Assembly: GCA_020161015.1 (NCBI GenBank)
Contig: JAIUOT010000055.1
Span: 1 to 64,000, forward strand
Source: Actinomycetota bacterium
GTDB lineage: Bacteria; Actinomycetota; Actinomycetes; Propionibacteriales; Propionibacteriaceae
Length of the DNA: 64,000 bases
Direction: 5' to 3'
Shown: one piece after another, positions 51,653 through 60,487 of the stretch
Numbering within the stretch: the first letter of the stretch is position 1
How the letters are laid out: each line of letters begins with the position of its first letter
The notes under the pieces: generated by a model
The model's database searches: none
Told to the model about the DNA's origin: nothing
What the model saw: only the letters and a program-made list of their open reading frames with translations
Position numbers and translations under genes: made by a program

Positions 51653-51664
51653 GGTTACGTAACC
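51653..51664. promoter_or_regulatory. 12-bp palindrome upstream of the bkd operon
   Basis: GGTTACGTAACC is perfectly symmetric and sits in the only A/T-rich patch between the E1 alpha gene and the next gene upstream. TAAGTT (51650-51645, minus strand) is a plausible -10 next to it. It looks like an operator for a TetR- or similar homodimeric regulator; no such regulator is encoded beside it. Confidence 0.55.
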
Positions 51665-51801
51665 AAAGGTGTCAATCGCCGGCGCGTGCTGTGCCACGCG
51701 CTTCGTGCCCTGGGCTGGGGAATTCCGTGCAGCCCGGATCCGCCCGGCCCGGAGAGCGGGAGCCGACCCACGGAGTGGATCGGCCCGTCGCTCCGGGTGG
51801 C

Positions 51802-52293
51802 TCAGCGCCCCTCGGGCCGCGTGGCGTCCTCGGGCCGCAGGACGGGCTGCTGCCCTCCCGCGGCGTACCCGTCGAGGTCGCCGTTCGCCGCACGCTCCTG
51901 CCCGCGCGCCGCCCGGTGATCGACCCCGGCGTCCTCCACCCGCCGCGGCGACGAGCCGGCGGACGGGTCGAGCCGGGCGGCGTTCTCCAGGTCGGCCTGT
52001 GCCGCGCGCCGGGCGCGCTCGGCGTCCTCCGCCCGGTCCCGCGCCTCGCGCTCGAGTCGCTCGGCCTCCATGCGCGCCCGTTGGGCATCCGCCTGCTGCC
52101 GGGCCGCCTCGGCCGCCTGCTCCCGCGCCCGTAGCTCGGACTCCTGTCCGCGGTTCGCCAGCTCCGCGGCCTTCTCGGCCCTGTGGGCCTCCAGCCGCGC
52201 CCTGTTGCGCCTCCCCAGCGCCATGGCGATGCCGAGCACCACCGCGACCACCACCACCGCCACGACGATCCACACCAGCGTGTTGTTGTCCAT
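51802..52293 (-). CDS. Membrane-anchored coiled-coil protein of unknown function
   Basis: A 163-residue protein with a single N-terminal helix (NTLVWIVVAVVVVAVVLGIA, residues 4-23) followed by about 75 residues of Ala/Glu/Arg-rich, almost continuous coiled coil and a disordered polar tail. The topology suggests a cytosolic coiled coil tethered to the membrane. Function is unknown; similar small proteins are common in this group. The ATG at 52293 has GGGAGGA five bases upstream. Transcribed alone between the mannosyltransferase pair and the bkd operon. Confidence 0.75.
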   Translation of the reverse strand: MDNNTLVWIVVAVVVVAVVLGIAMALGRRNRARLEAHRAEKAAELANRGQESELRAREQAAEAARQQADAQRARMEAERLEREARDRAEDAERARRAAQADLENAARLDPSAGSSPRRVEDAGVDHRAARGQERAANGDLDGYAAGGQQPVLRPEDATRPEGR

Positions 52294-52444
52294 CCGGTCC
52301 TCCCAGTTCCCTGACGGCCGCGTCGCCGTCGCCAGAGGAAGTACCCGCACGGGGCCGGTTCGCGCACCTGGGACGCCCGTCCCCCTTCATTCCTCTAGCG
52401 ATGAATTCAGGTCGGCAGCGGCCTACGCCACGCCGGCACCCGTC

Positions 52445-53545
52445 TCAGCTCGCCCAGCGGCCGGTGAAGAACAGCCACGACCAGACCGCCTGCACCACCA
52501 GCGCACCGGCCACGGCAAGGCCGATGAGCACCGCCCGCCAGGTGGGCAGGCGACGACGGCTCTCGGCCAGGCGTCCCAACAGCATCCACAGCGGGAACCA
52601 CAGCAGGACGGCACGGTTCACGCTCATGAACCAGTACGAGGTCGCGAAGGCCAGCACCTGCAGGCCGACCCAGGTGGCCTCGGCCCAGCGCCGCTGGACG
52701 AGGCAGATCGCCGTCACCAGCAGTCCGACCGCCATGCTCACCAGCTCGGCGAGGAACACCCACTGCCACTCCGGGTGGTCGGCATACGCGCCGGGTTCCA
52801 GCACCTCGAGCGTGTGCCGCAGCGAGTCCCACGGCCAGGCGAAACCCCGTGCCCACCCCGAGGCCTGGGCGTCGAACCACGCCGTCCAGCGGCCGGTGAC
52901 AGAGAACAGGTAGCCCACGTAGGCCGCCACCACCGACACCGGCAGGGCGAGCCACAGCAGCCGCCGTCCACGCTCCCGCGACGACCCGGCCTGGGTGAGC
53001 GCCAGCACGGCCAGCGCGGCGATCAGGAACAGCCCGGACACACGCACGGACGCCGCCAGCGCTGCCAGGACGGCCGCCGCGCCCCACTGCTTCGCCGTGG
53101 CCCGCTCCCATGCCCAGAAGGCGGCGGCGCAGAACAGTGACTCCGTGTAGGGCACCAGCGTGAAGACCGCGGTGGGCGCGAGGAGCCAGGCGATCGCCGC
53201 CGGCGCCCCGGCGAGCCGGTGCAGGGCTGCGGCGGCGACCCCTGACGCGGCCAGGGCCAGCAGCACCCCAGCCCACAGCGCCGGCAGCCCCGTCAGCGAT
53301 GCCAGGCGCACCAGCAGCGGCCAGCCGGGGAAGAACGCGATCGAGTTCGGCTCGGCGTAACCGTTCTCGGCGATGCCGAGGTAGTGCGCGACGTCCCAGT
53401 TGCCGAGGACGTCGCCGACCGCGCGGTGCTCGGCCAGCATGACCCACACGGCGACCACGACCATCACCAGGCGGGTGCCCACCCACGCCTGCACCACGAG
53501 GCGGGCGTCGGCGACGGGAGCCGCCCGGCCGGCCCCGCGGGTCAC
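52445..53545 (-). CDS. PIG-V-like GT-C mannosyltransferase
   Basis: A 366-residue polytopic membrane protein with about 8-10 helices. The extracytoplasmic WD-type signature GNWDVAHYLGIAENGY and TAVFTLVPYTESLFCAAAFW match PIG-V/GPI mannosyltransferase-2-like bacterial proteins, which use polyprenyl-phosphate mannose. It starts with a GTG that overlaps the stop of the upstream GT87 gene (GTGA), so the two are coupled. The acceptor is unknown; surface protein or lipoglycan mannosylation is possible. Confidence 0.82.
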   Translation of the reverse strand: MTRGAGRAAPVADARLVVQAWVGTRLVMVVVAVWVMLAEHRAVGDVLGNWDVAHYLGIAENGYAEPNSIAFFPGWPLLVRLASLTGLPALWAGVLLALAASGVAAAALHRLAGAPAAIAWLLAPTAVFTLVPYTESLFCAAAFWAWERATAKQWGAAAVLAALAASVRVSGLFLIAALAVLALTQAGSSRERGRRLLWLALPVSVVAAYVGYLFSVTGRWTAWFDAQASGWARGFAWPWDSLRHTLEVLEPGAYADHPEWQWVFLAELVSMAVGLLVTAICLVQRRWAEATWVGLQVLAFATSYWFMSVNRAVLLWFPLWMLLGRLAESRRRLPTWRAVLIGLAVAGALVVQAVWSWLFFTGRWAS

Positions 53546-54891
53546 GGCGTGGCCGGGACGCGGATGAACCGCCGCACCCAGGCGGCGTCCGGCGCCTCGT
53601 CGAGCACCCCGCCGTCCGGGTCGTCCCTTCCCCCTGCGCGCACGACGTCGCGGGACGGGTCGACCATGTCGCGCACGACGCGCGCGCACAGCCACAGTTG
53701 CACGGCGACGCGCAGGAAGACGGCCGCCCAGTACAGGCGGTCCTGACCGGCTCCGTTGGCCAGGCCGTGGTCCAGGTGTCCCCAGATCGCCGCGAAGTAC
53801 ACGGTCTCCGCGAGGCTGAAGGCGACCCAGTCGACCAGCCGGGGACGGGCGAGCACCAGCAGCGGGAGCAGCCAGAGCACGTACTGCGGGGAGTACACCT
53901 TGTTCACGATCAGGAACAGGGCGACGATCAGGAACGCGCCCTGGGCCAGCCGCGGGCGGCGCGGCATGAGCATCAGCAGTGCGCAGATCGCGATCGTGCC
54001 GACCACCATCAACGCCGCCTCGAGCCTCGAGACCGACGCGATCTGGATGTCCATCAGCCCCAGCACGTACCAGATCGAGCCGAGGTCACCGCCGCGCTCG
54101 ACGTTGAACGTCCAGAAGTTCAGCCATCCCTGCGGCGCCATCAGGTAGACCGGGAGGTTCACCGCCACCCAGGACGCGGCCGCCCCGGCGTAGGCGAGCA
54201 GCAACGGCTTGATGCGGTTGGTGCGCACGCACAGCACCGTGAGCGGGATCAGCAGCAGCGCCGGATACAGCTTCGCCGCGACGCCGAGCCCGAGCCACAC
54301 CCCGGCCCAGACGGGCGCGCGCCGCGACCAGGCCAGCAGGCCGAGGGCGGTCAGCGCGAGCACGAGCGCGTCCCAGTTGATCAGTCCCGCGGTCCAGATG
54401 GCCGGGGAGATCGCGATCAGCAGCGCGTCCCAGGGACGGTGCATCTGGAGGTGGGCCCAGACCAGGACGCCCATCAGCACGAACAGCAGCACGGCCGTGA
54501 TTCCGAAGAACAGCTGCGTGGCGTGGGCGACCTCGTCGCCGCTCAGCCCGGGGCGGCTCTGGCCGCCGAAGGCGAGCACGAGGCGGCGCGAGAACTCCAT
54601 GAACGCCCCGGTGAGCACGGGGTACTCCAGGTCGGTCTGGAGGAACGGGATCTGGCCGTCCTTGAGACCGCGCCAGTAGTAGAGGACGGGGATGTCGGAG
54701 TAGCACATCCACGGCAGGTACTGGTTGGAGGTGTTCTGGCAGGGGATCTGCCGCACCATCACGATCAACCACGAGACCGTGAGGGCGAGGTACGTCCACG
54801 GTGCCGGGGAGAACCACAGCCCCCCGGGCCGGGCGTGGCGACCGAGCGGGCCGCCGAGCACTCTCGACAGCACCGGCCCTGGGTTGCTCAC
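53542..54891 (-). CDS. GT87-family polyprenol-phosphate-dependent mannosyltransferase
   Basis: A 449-residue integral membrane glycosyltransferase of the GT-C fold with about 10-11 helices. Characteristic stretches are YSDIPVLYYWRGLKDGQIPF, DLEYPVLTGAFMEF, GLINWDALVLALTALGLL and SPQYVLWLLPLLVLARP. The family (GT87, DUF2029-like) includes mycobacterial PimE-type alpha-mannosyltransferases. The GTG at 54891 is supported by TAGGAT six bases upstream, so it has its own leaderless promoter although it lies only nine bases downstream of the penicillin-binding protein gene. Confidence 0.85.
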   Translation of the reverse strand: MSNPGPVLSRVLGGPLGRHARPGGLWFSPAPWTYLALTVSWLIVMVRQIPCQNTSNQYLPWMCYSDIPVLYYWRGLKDGQIPFLQTDLEYPVLTGAFMEFSRRLVLAFGGQSRPGLSGDEVAHATQLFFGITAVLLFVLMGVLVWAHLQMHRPWDALLIAISPAIWTAGLINWDALVLALTALGLLAWSRRAPVWAGVWLGLGVAAKLYPALLLIPLTVLCVRTNRIKPLLLAYAGAAASWVAVNLPVYLMAPQGWLNFWTFNVERGGDLGSIWYVLGLMDIQIASVSRLEAALMVVGTIAICALLMLMPRRPRLAQGAFLIVALFLIVNKVYSPQYVLWLLPLLVLARPRLVDWVAFSLAETVYFAAIWGHLDHGLANGAGQDRLYWAAVFLRVAVQLWLCARVVRDMVDPSRDVVRAGGRDDPDGGVLDEAPDAAWVRRFIRVPATP

Positions 54892-54897
54892 CCCGCG

Positions 54898-54903
54898 ATC
54901 CTA
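54898..54903 (-). promoter_or_regulatory. -10 TAGGAT of a leaderless promoter (GT87 gene)
   Basis: TAGGAT on the minus strand, six bases before the GTG at 54891; its first bases form part of the stop codon of the upstream PBP gene. Confidence 0.5.
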
Positions 54904-57066
54904 GGGGCCCTTGGCGGTCGGATCGCCCGGTTTCGCCTCGGTGGCCGTGGGCGAGGTGGTCGGCGTCGTCGTGGCGGTCGGCTCGGTGGTCGGATCGGTG
55001 GTCGGCGACTCGGTGGACGTCGGGACGTCGGTCGCCGTCGGGGTCGGCGTCGCGGTGACGGTCGGCGTCGGCTTGGGCTTCGGCGTCTGGGTCGAGGTGC
55101 GCGTGGTCGGCGGGTCGAACTCGAGCCGGTCCTTGCCGTGCATGGCTGTCTTCATGTACTCCAGCCAGGTCGACAGCGGGAACGTCGAGCCGAAGAAGTG
55201 CCGTCCCAGGTCGTCGGTGCCCTGGGGGCCCTTGACGTACATCACGGCCGTGGTCACCTGGCGGGTGTAGCCGACGAACCAGGCGGCCACCATCTTCTCG
55301 CCGACGCCGTTGGGCGTCTTGTAGTACGCGGACCCCGTCTTGCCGGCCACCGGGTAGCCCAGCTGGGACGCGCGGTAGCCGGTGCCGTCCTGCGTCACCT
55401 TGGTCAGCGCGTAGGTGACGTCGGTGGCCACGTCGGCGTCGATGGTGAGGGTGCCCTCGGTGTCGGCGACGTAGCGGCTGTTGCCGTCGGCGTCGAACAC
55501 CTCCTTGACGACGTGGGCCGTGTGCCGGATGCCCTGGTTGGCGAACGTGGAGTAGCCGATCGCCTGGTTCAGCGGGCTGACCTCGGAGTTGCCCAGCGGG
55601 ATGCGGTTGCTGAGGTCCCAGTGGCCGTCGACCGGCAGGCCGGCGTCCTCCGCGGCGCGCTGCACCTCGCCCGGCCCGTTCGGGATCTGCGTGACCAGGT
55701 CGACGAAGGCGGAGTTGATCGAGTGCGTGGTGGCGTTCTGGAGCGTCACCGTGCCGTGGTTGCCGTCCGCGTTGTGCACGGGGACGGAGTCGCCCTTCGG
55801 CGTGAACGAGTTGCCGTTGAGCTTGTCGGTCAGCGTCCAGCCGTTGCGCAGCGCAGCGGCCAGCGCGTAGGTCTTGAAGGTCGAACCGGTCGGACGGGGG
55901 TTGTTCGCCCAGTTCCACTGGCTCTTGAGGAAGTCCGGGCCGCCGTACAGCGCGATCACGCCCCCGGTGCCGTTGTCGACAGAGGCGATCGCCGCATGCA
56001 GTTGCCTGGCCGCCTTCTTGTTCCCTGCGGCGGCCTGCAGCGTCATCTTCTGCGCCGCGGCGACCGCGGCGTCCTGGGCGTCGGCGTCGAAGGTGGTGAC
56101 GACCTTCAGCCCGCCGCCGGTGATCTGCTCCTCGGTGAAGCCGTTGGCCAGCAGCTCACGCTTCACCATGCTCAGCAGGAAGCCCTTCGGGCCGCCCCAC
56201 TGCGAGTCCCGGGCCTGCTTCGGGAACTTCGGCAGGGCGTCGTAGATCTCGGCCTTCTCCGCAGCCGTGATCGCGCCCATCTCGACCATGCCGTTGAGGG
56301 TGTACTGGTACCGCTCCAGCAGGTCGGCGGCCTGCTTGTCGCCCTGCGCCGGGTCGAGGTTGCCCGGGGAGTTCACGATCGCGGCGAGGGCCACCGACTG
56401 GGCGAGGTCGAGCTTGGACGCGGGGATGTTGAAGTACGCCTGCGCCGCAGCCTCGATGCCGTAGGCGCCGCGGCCGAAGTAGACGGTGTTCAGGTAGCCC
56501 TCGAGGATGTCCTGCTTGCTCAGCGTCTGGCCCATCTTGGCCGCGAGCAGCAGTTCCTTCGCCTTGCGGGTGAAGGTCTTCTCCTGGGTGAGGTACATGA
56601 TCTTGATGTACTGCTGGGTGAGCGTGGACCCGCCGCCGGAGGCGGTCACGTCCGCGGGGGCGAGCCCCACGACCCCGAGCGCGGCGCGGAACAGGCCGGA
56701 CGCCGAGATGCCCGGGTCGGTCCAGAACGTCCGGTTCTCGGCCGCGACGATCGCGTCCTTCACGTTCTGCGGCATCGCGTCGTAGGGGATCGTCTGCCGG
56801 TTCTGCACCTGGTAGGAGCCGATCTTCGTCTTGCCGTCGGCGTAGTAGACGAAGGTCGTGTTCGTGCGGAAGTCCGAGTTCGGGTCGGGCAGCTTGATCG
56901 TCATGTACGCGTACGCGACCACGCCGGCCCCGATGACGCCGACGACGAGGAACATCGACAGGGTCCACAGCAGGATGCGCCGCCACAGCGGGCTCTTGCG
57001 CCGTCCCTTGCCGGTCGTGGTCTTCGCGGCGTTCCGCGTGCCGGCGGAGCGCTTGGGTTCAGCCAT
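54901..57066 (-). CDS. Class A penicillin-binding protein (transglycosylase/transpeptidase)
   Basis: A 721-residue bifunctional peptidoglycan synthase, PonA1-like. A Lys/Arg-rich cytosolic N-terminus precedes one helix (residues about 30-52). The GT51 domain has the catalytic Glu in AAENRTFWTDPG and QYIKIMYLTQEKTFTRKAKE. The transpeptidase domain has S395 in GSTFKTYAL, SxN in HSINSAFVDL and KTG in VAGKTGSAYY. The final 70 residues are Thr/Pro-rich and extend into the wall. Polymerises lipid II and cross-links peptides at the outer face of the membrane. It overlaps the DUF5318 gene by 8 bp. Confidence 0.95.
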   Translation of the reverse strand: MAEPKRSAGTRNAAKTTTGKGRRKSPLWRRILLWTLSMFLVVGVIGAGVVAYAYMTIKLPDPNSDFRTNTTFVYYADGKTKIGSYQVQNRQTIPYDAMPQNVKDAIVAAENRTFWTDPGISASGLFRAALGVVGLAPADVTASGGGSTLTQQYIKIMYLTQEKTFTRKAKELLLAAKMGQTLSKQDILEGYLNTVYFGRGAYGIEAAAQAYFNIPASKLDLAQSVALAAIVNSPGNLDPAQGDKQAADLLERYQYTLNGMVEMGAITAAEKAEIYDALPKFPKQARDSQWGGPKGFLLSMVKRELLANGFTEEQITGGGLKVVTTFDADAQDAAVAAAQKMTLQAAAGNKKAARQLHAAIASVDNGTGGVIALYGGPDFLKSQWNWANNPRPTGSTFKTYALAAALRNGWTLTDKLNGNSFTPKGDSVPVHNADGNHGTVTLQNATTHSINSAFVDLVTQIPNGPGEVQRAAEDAGLPVDGHWDLSNRIPLGNSEVSPLNQAIGYSTFANQGIRHTAHVVKEVFDADGNSRYVADTEGTLTIDADVATDVTYALTKVTQDGTGYRASQLGYPVAGKTGSAYYKTPNGVGEKMVAAWFVGYTRQVTTAVMYVKGPQGTDDLGRHFFGSTFPLSTWLEYMKTAMHGKDRLEFDPPTTRTSTQTPKPKPTPTVTATPTPTATDVPTSTESPTTDPTTEPTATTTPTTSPTATEAKPGDPTAKGP

Positions 57067-57478
57067 AGATGTCCTCGACGGTCCGCTGACGGCGGGGCGG
57101 GCGGCGCTTCACGCCGTCGCCCAGCAGGTAGGAAAGGATCATGTGGTTCCAGCCGCAGTCGACGCAGACCTCGACGACGCGGACGGTGAACTCGCCGTAC
57201 TCGGACTGCATCTGCTCCAGTTCGGCGGTGGAGCGGATCCGTCCGGAGTACTGGCCCAGCTGGTCGCCGAACACGTAGTGCAGGTTCACCAGCCGGGGGG
57301 CCGAGCAGATCGGGCAGGGCACGCCGGACTCCTCGCCGTGGTGCAGCGCGGCGCGCAGCAGCAGGGGGTCCGCGTCGCACACGTCGGTGCCGTCCAGGGA
57401 GCGGGAGGGACGCCGCAGCGCCTGCAGCGCATTGCGCCGCTGGAGGGCGTAATCCACCTCTTCCCGCTTCGACCACAT
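57059..57478 (-). CDS. DUF5318 family protein
   Basis: A 139-residue actinobacterial protein of unknown function. It contains a zinc-ribbon-like arrangement, VPCPICSAPRLVNLHYVFGD and EVCVDCGWNHMILSYLLGD, i.e. two CxxC pairs 60 residues apart. It begins MWSKREEVDYALQRR, which is strongly conserved. The gene is typically found just upstream of a class A PBP, as here, with 8-bp overlap, suggesting a regulatory or accessory role in wall synthesis. The ATG has TACCCT seven bases upstream. First gene of the envelope operon. Confidence 0.9.
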   Translation of the reverse strand: MWSKREEVDYALQRRNALQALRRPSRSLDGTDVCDADPLLLRAALHHGEESGVPCPICSAPRLVNLHYVFGDQLGQYSGRIRSTAELEQMQSEYGEFTVRVVEVCVDCGWNHMILSYLLGDGVKRRPPRRQRTVEDIYG

Positions 57479-57485
57479 GGCTTCA

Positions 57486-57491
57486 AGGGTA
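57486..57491 (-). promoter_or_regulatory. -10 TACCCT of a leaderless promoter (DUF5318-PBP operon)
   Basis: TACCCT on the minus strand, seven bases before the ATG at 57478. Confidence 0.5.
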
Positions 57492-57645
57492 GATGGCGGA
57501 CCCGAATTTCACGATTCGGACAGCGCCCAGCACGGTGCCCTGACCCTGGTCGTTGCCGCCTGACAAGGGCGGATGCCGGTTCGCGCCGGCGGGCGCCCCA
57601 CGGTTTGGGAAGGGCCCGATCCGGATGCGAGAATGGGCGCCGCGC

Positions 57646-57718
57646 GGGGCATTAGCTCAGTTGGTAGAGCACCTGCTTTGCAAGCAGGGGGTCAGGGGTT
57701 CGAGTCCCCTATGCTCCA
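57646..57718 (+). tRNA. tRNA-Ala (anticodon TGC)
   Basis: A 73-nt cloverleaf. The acceptor stem GGGGCAT pairs with ATGCTCC and includes the G3-U70 wobble, the identity element of tRNA-Ala. The D arm is GCTCAGTTGGTAGAGC, the anticodon stem-loop CCTGC-TTTGCAA-GCAGG with anticodon TGC, and the T arm AGGGG-TTCGAGT-CCCCT. The discriminator is A; CCA is not encoded in full. Reads GCN alanine codons, mainly GCA and GCG. Confidence 0.97.
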
Positions 57719-57908
57719 CCCCGTCGCCCCTTGTCAGGCGAGCAGTGCGACGATCCGTCGCCCGAGGCGCGCCAGCGTCCCTCCGGCCACCCCCGGGACC
57801 CCCGCTCGCCCACGCCGGCACGTGCGAAACCCATGAGCTCACGCGGGCAGGTTCGGACGGGCCGTCCGCGGGGGTACTACTCCGTCGCCGAGGAGATGGA
57901 GGGGCATC

Positions 57909-58712
57909 GTGGCAACATCGCAGCAGTCATCGGGAACCGGGGGGATCGCGGACGGGCTGTCAGACGCCGCGCGGAGCGCGACGGACAACCGCGTGGTGGA
58001 CCTGGGCGCGCGTGCCGGCTACGCCGTGAACGGCATCCTCCACCTGCTGATCGCCTGGCTCGGCGTGGGGGTCGCCCTGGGGCGGCACGACGCGAAGGCC
58101 GACCCGTCCGGAGCGATGGCCGTCATCGCCGGGACGCCCTTCGGCAAGATCGTCCTGGTCGCGGTCGTCGTCGCCTTCGCCCTGCTCGCCCTGTGGCAGG
58201 TCGGAGAGTGCGTGCGCGGTCCCGGCGCCGGTGATCGCGCCAAGGCCGTGGTCTACCTCGCCCTGGCCTCCGGCGCCGTCTCGTTCGTGGCGGGCTCCGG
58301 CTCCTCCGGAGCGAACCAGGCCGGGGGCGCCACCGCCGCGCTGATGGACCTGCCGTTCGGCCAGGCGCTCGTGGTCCTGGCCGGGGTCGCCGTCGCCGGC
58401 GTCGGCGGCTACCACATCCACAAGGGGTGGACGGAGAAGTTCCGCGAGGACCTGGCCGGCGCTCCCAGCCGCCTGACCGTCGTCGCGGGCAAGGTCGGCT
58501 ACATCGCCCGCGGGATCGCCTTCATCGCGATCGGGATCGGCGTCGTCACCGCCGGCGTGACGCACCACCCGTCGAGGTCGCGGGGCCTGGACGGAGCACT
58601 CCGCGACATGGTCGCCCTGCCGTGGGGGCCGGCGATCGTCCTTCTCGTCGCCGCCGGCTTCGCCGCCTTCGGCCTGTACTCCTTCAGCCGCGCGCGTCGG
58701 GCACGGACGTGA
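57909..58712 (+). CDS. DUF1206 family membrane protein
   Basis: A 267-residue protein made of three repeats, each with two transmembrane helices, beginning LGARAGYAVNGILHLLIAWL, LPFGQALVVLAGVAVAGVGG (linker region) and AGKVGYIARGIAFIAIGIGV. The G-Y-x-A-R/V-x-G start of repeats is diagnostic of DUF1206. Function unknown. The GTG at 57909 has GGAGGGG upstream. The 3' end overlaps the convergent PAP2 gene by 29 bp. Confidence 0.88.
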   Translation: MATSQQSSGTGGIADGLSDAARSATDNRVVDLGARAGYAVNGILHLLIAWLGVGVALGRHDAKADPSGAMAVIAGTPFGKIVLVAVVVAFALLALWQVGECVRGPGAGDRAKAVVYLALASGAVSFVAGSGSSGANQAGGATAALMDLPFGQALVVLAGVAVAGVGGYHIHKGWTEKFREDLAGAPSRLTVVAGKVGYIARGIAFIAIGIGVVTAGVTHHPSRSRGLDGALRDMVALPWGPAIVLLVAAGFAAFGLYSFSRARRART

Positions 58713-59433
58713 CCGCGCGTCCGGTCGTCTCCGCCGGGCCCTGCCGTCGCGGGGAGCCCGAGCGCAGGTACCACCACGCGATGAGCCCGCAGGTGACCCC
58801 GTTGACCGCTCCCCACACGACGTCCGTCGGGTGGTGCATGCCGAGGTAGACCCGCGACCAGCCCAGCACCAGCAAGTAGACCGCGAAGGTGGCGACGACG
58901 ACCAGGCGGGCGGCGAGGCTCCTCAGCACGTACCAGAGGAACAGGGCCATCACCAGCAACTGCGCTGTCGTCGCGCCCATGTGACCGCTGGGGAAGCTCG
59001 CCGTCGGCTGCCCGACGTCGAGGTGCGCGACGGCCGGACGGTCCCTGGAGACGAGGGTCGAGGTGACGATGTGGACGAAGATGTGCAGGTTGAGCGCGAC
59101 CAGGGGGAGCGTCACCAGCCACCACTGCCGTGAGATCACCCACACGACCAGCATCGACAGCACACAGATCACCGCGTTTCCGGTCACGCCCCCGATCGTC
59201 GACGCCGTGAGCGCCAACCCGTCCAGGAACGGCGTCCGGCCCGCCTGCAGAAGGCTGCTGAGCCGGTCCTCCCCCGTCCACGCCGACAGCGGGGCGACGA
59301 CGACGTAGCCGACCACCAGGCCGAGCACCAGGAGCGCGAACGCCGGCGGGACCGCGCGCACGGCCAGGTCCCGGACGACGTCGCCGACAGAGGGCACCCG
59401 CGTGCCGGTGCGGTGACGAACCAGGGCGGTCAT
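58684..59433 (-). CDS. PAP2-family phosphatase (second of a tandem pair)
   Basis: A 249-residue membrane phosphatase with six helices. The PAP2 motifs are in order: KxxxxxxRP-like STLVSRDRPA, PSGH in TASFPSGHMG, and SRxxxxxHxxxD in GWSRVYLGMHHPTDVVWG. Such enzymes dephosphorylate lipids such as undecaprenyl diphosphate or phosphatidate at the outer face. The C-terminal 25 residues are polar. The ATG overlaps the stop of the upstream PAP2 gene (ATGA); the 3' end overlaps the DUF1206 gene on the other strand. Confidence 0.9.
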   Translation of the reverse strand: MTALVRHRTGTRVPSVGDVVRDLAVRAVPPAFALLVLGLVVGYVVVAPLSAWTGEDRLSSLLQAGRTPFLDGLALTASTIGGVTGNAVICVLSMLVVWVISRQWWLVTLPLVALNLHIFVHIVTSTLVSRDRPAVAHLDVGQPTASFPSGHMGATTAQLLVMALFLWYVLRSLAARLVVVATFAVYLLVLGWSRVYLGMHHPTDVVWGAVNGVTCGLIAWWYLRSGSPRRQGPAETTGRAVTSVPDARG

Positions 59434-60326
59434 GGCTTCTCCTCCCGGTCGCGGCGGTCCTGTGGGGGTGACGTCCGGCGTCGGGAACCCGCCATCCCGC
59501 CCGCTGCTCCGGACGGCCGGGCCGCGGCCGGCTTCTCCTCCGGGGCTCCCGGCTCGAGGGCCTTCGACGGCGGCCGGGCGGGCACACCTCCGTGTTCCGC
59601 GACGACCCGGTCGCGCCGGTCGAGCCGCAGCAGCACACGGTGGACGGTGATGAGCAGCGCGAGCCAGGCGAGCCCGAACGCCCAGCCGAACATCACGTCG
59701 GTGAGCCAGTGGTGACCCAGGTACACCCGGCTCAGGCCCATCGCGATCGCCCAGAGCGCGCCGACGACCGGGGCGAGCACGTGCACCCAGAACACCTTGG
59801 CCAGCCACCACGCGAGGTAGGCGAACGTGAGCGCGATCACGGTGCCGTTGAGGGTGTGGCCGGACGGGAAGGAGGGCGCGTGCTCGTAGGGGGGCACCGC
59901 GGACGAGAACGGCGGCCGTGTGCGTCCCACGAGCGTCTTTCCCACAGCCGTGAAGACCAGGGAACCGCTCGCCGCGACGCCGACCAGCAGGAGGATCGAG
60001 CGGCGCCGCCAGTGCGCGTAGAGGGCCGCGGCGAGGGTGAGCGTGATGAACACCATCGCGGGGGTGTCGCCGAGATTGGTGAAGCCGGTCACGGCCCGCT
60101 CTCCGGCGGGGGTGCGCAGCGAGAGGGCGAGGTCCAGGGCGGGCTGGTCGAGGAGGCTGACGCCGTCGGCGTCCGCCACGGCCTCGTAGACGTCCGCGCT
60201 CAGCGTGATCAGCCCGGCGAACAACGCCGCGCCGATGGCGGCGGTGGCCAGCAGGGCGGCGTTGGCGCCGACGTAGTCGCGGACTCGCCGAAGGGCTCTG
60301 ACGACCGGTCCCTCGAGCGACGTCAT
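59430..60326 (-). CDS. PAP2-family phosphatase (first of a tandem pair)
   Basis: A 298-residue paralogue of the following gene. Motifs: GKTLVGRTRPPF, PSFPSGHTLNGT and GLSRVYLGHHWLTDVMFG. It differs by an extra 65-residue Pro/Arg-rich cytosolic C-terminus after the last helix. Likely substrate is a polyprenyl or glycerolipid phosphate. The ATG at 60326 is chosen because the longer reading frame adds a segment without hydrophobic or conserved content. Its upstream region contains the GAGGGCCAGC repeat of locus C. Confidence 0.9.
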   Translation of the reverse strand: MTSLEGPVVRALRRVRDYVGANAALLATAAIGAALFAGLITLSADVYEAVADADGVSLLDQPALDLALSLRTPAGERAVTGFTNLGDTPAMVFITLTLAAALYAHWRRRSILLLVGVAASGSLVFTAVGKTLVGRTRPPFSSAVPPYEHAPSFPSGHTLNGTVIALTFAYLAWWLAKVFWVHVLAPVVGALWAIAMGLSRVYLGHHWLTDVMFGWAFGLAWLALLITVHRVLLRLDRRDRVVAEHGGVPARPPSKALEPGAPEEKPAAARPSGAAGGMAGSRRRTSPPQDRRDREEKP

Positions 60327-60398
60327 GCGCGCTGTGCCCCCTCGTCCCTCACGGACGATCACTACCCCGTCCGCCGCCACCTCATGCCGTCCCCTCTC

Positions 60399-60470
60399 GC
60401 CGAGGGCCAGCCTTGTGGCCGAGGGCCAGCCCCGGTGTCGTGGCCCTGGACGACAAGGCTGGCCCTCGGC
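60399..60470. repeat. GAGGGCCAGC repeat (family 2, locus C, minimal form)
   Basis: Two direct boxes at 60402 and 60421 and one inverted box at 60458. The ends form a perfect 18-bp inverted repeat (GCCGAGGGCCAGCCTTGT, 60399-60416; complement 60453-60470) separated by 36 bp. The core between the boxes resembles locus B (CCCGGTGTCGTGGCCCT). This copy is the simplest and probably shows the basic unit. Confidence 0.9.
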
Positions 60471-60487
60471 GGGGGGCGGGCGTGGAC

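Noticed and set aside
57721-57908. A second RNA gene after tRNA-Ala
   Set aside because: No further cloverleaf or conserved RNA structure is visible; the sequence looks like the leader of the DUF1206 gene.
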